This document shows positions 63,268 to 64,000 of a DNA stretch of 64,000 bases, piece after piece. Source of the stretch: Arion vulgaris. Taxonomy: Eukaryota > Mollusca > Gastropoda > Stylommatophora > Arionidae. The notes under the pieces were generated by a model. The model searched no databases, was not told where the DNA came from, and worked only from the letters and a program-made list of their open reading frames with translations. Made by a program: the position numbers and the translations under genes. The stretch covers positions 36,050,289-36,114,288 of the forward strand of contig CM036768.1 of the NCBI GenBank assembly GCA_020796225.1. Direction: 5' to 3'. Numbering within the stretch: the first letter of the stretch is position 1; each line of letters begins with the position of its first letter.

Positions 63268-64000
63268 TCCTCTCTCTTTAGCCTGTTACGCCCTTGGCGT
63301 TTAGGGCAGCAACAAACGTACACCATTCTTCCCTGTTCATGGCCTTCCTCTGTATTGTGTTCCAGCTATGATTCATTTCCTTCAGCTCTTGCTCTATCGT
63401 TGTCCTCCAGGTCGTCTTGGGTCTTCCACGCTTCGCCTACCCTCTGGAGTCCATCTCAGTGCAGTTTTCGTGTCGGAGCCAGTCTCCATGCGCATCACAT
63501 GTCCAATCCATCTCCAGCGTCGTCTTCGGATGATAGTGCCCATATTCTCTTGTTGGCATCGTGCAAGCAATTCTTGATTCGAGATAGTAGTCGGCCAGTA
63601 CACGCGTAAGATTTTTCGCAGACAAGTTGTATGAAAGGCGGAGAGTCTTGACATATCCTGTTCTGTCATTCTCCAGCATTCCGATCCGTACAGCAATGTT
63701 GACAGCACACAGCTGTCTTGGTTCTGATGCTGTATTGGGCAGATTTCCAGGCGGTCTGAAGGGTCATGAATGCACTTCGTGCCTTACTCAGTCTGTTTTT
63801 AATGTCAGATCCAGCGCCTCCTTCATTGCTAATAACACTTCCAAGGTATGTGAAAGCGGTTGTATCTCGGAGGGTTTTACCTTCTAGTTTGACTGGTGCT
63901 GGGGTTGCTATGTTCAGAGTCATTACTTCAGTTTTCTTCTGATTTATTTTCAGCCCAACCATCTCACTATATTGGTTAAGGCGGCAGGTCTTTTCCTGGA
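63268..64000 (-). mobile_element. second RTE-like LINE, 3' end
   Basis: Runs off the right edge. Encodes [26 protein letters not shown] and [17 protein letters not shown], close to 49525-50200. One frameshift near 63700 separates the two frames. The 3' terminus CGTAACAGGCTAAAGAGAGA agrees with the first copy, defining the family end. Confidence 0.88.

Overview
This is metazoan nuclear DNA. Two multi-exon protein genes with GT/AG introns are embedded in dense transposon and satellite sequence. One encodes a ciliary WD40 protein, so the animal has motile cilia. tRNA-headed SINEs, several LINE families, a Penelope-like element and hAT relatives suggest an invertebrate, but I cannot name the species. 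Scattered single-base indels in repeats and in one exon could be old mutations or long-read assembly errors.

Layout. (1) Positions 1-22.83 kb hold the 5' half of a CFAP52 (WDR16)-like gene on the minus strand. I placed seven exons by homology and splice phase; one short exon between 19.2 and 22.7 kb was not found, and the 3' half lies beyond the left edge. Its introns are packed with SINEs, hAT-type MITEs, a deleted hAT transposon, LINE 3' ends, a 12-bp satellite and an 88-bp array. (2) Positions 23.72-38.55 kb are a tandem satellite of a 44-bp unit, about 337 copies. It begins inside a short open frame (23637-23753) that may be a remnant of a piggyBac-like transposase. (3) Positions 38.55-44.3 kb hold LINE remnants, a long hairpin and a Penelope-like element with inverted terminal arms and a target-site duplication. 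(4) Positions 44.36-56.53 kb hold a complete four-exon TMED3/7-type p24 gene on the plus strand, with a one-base frame problem in exon 2. Its introns carry a nearly full-length but frame-broken RTE-like LINE, a Tc1-like transposase piece and a three-level transposon nest. (5) Positions 56.5-64 kb hold more LINE and SINE copies, short tandem repeats, and the 3' end of a second RTE-like LINE that runs off the right edge.

The two genes are divergently arranged about 21.5 kb apart, with the satellite filling most of the gap. Nothing suggests a shared function: one protein belongs to ciliary axonemes, the other to ER-Golgi transport. Family names such as SINE-alpha or LINE-2 are local labels. They group copies seen in this window and are not database names.
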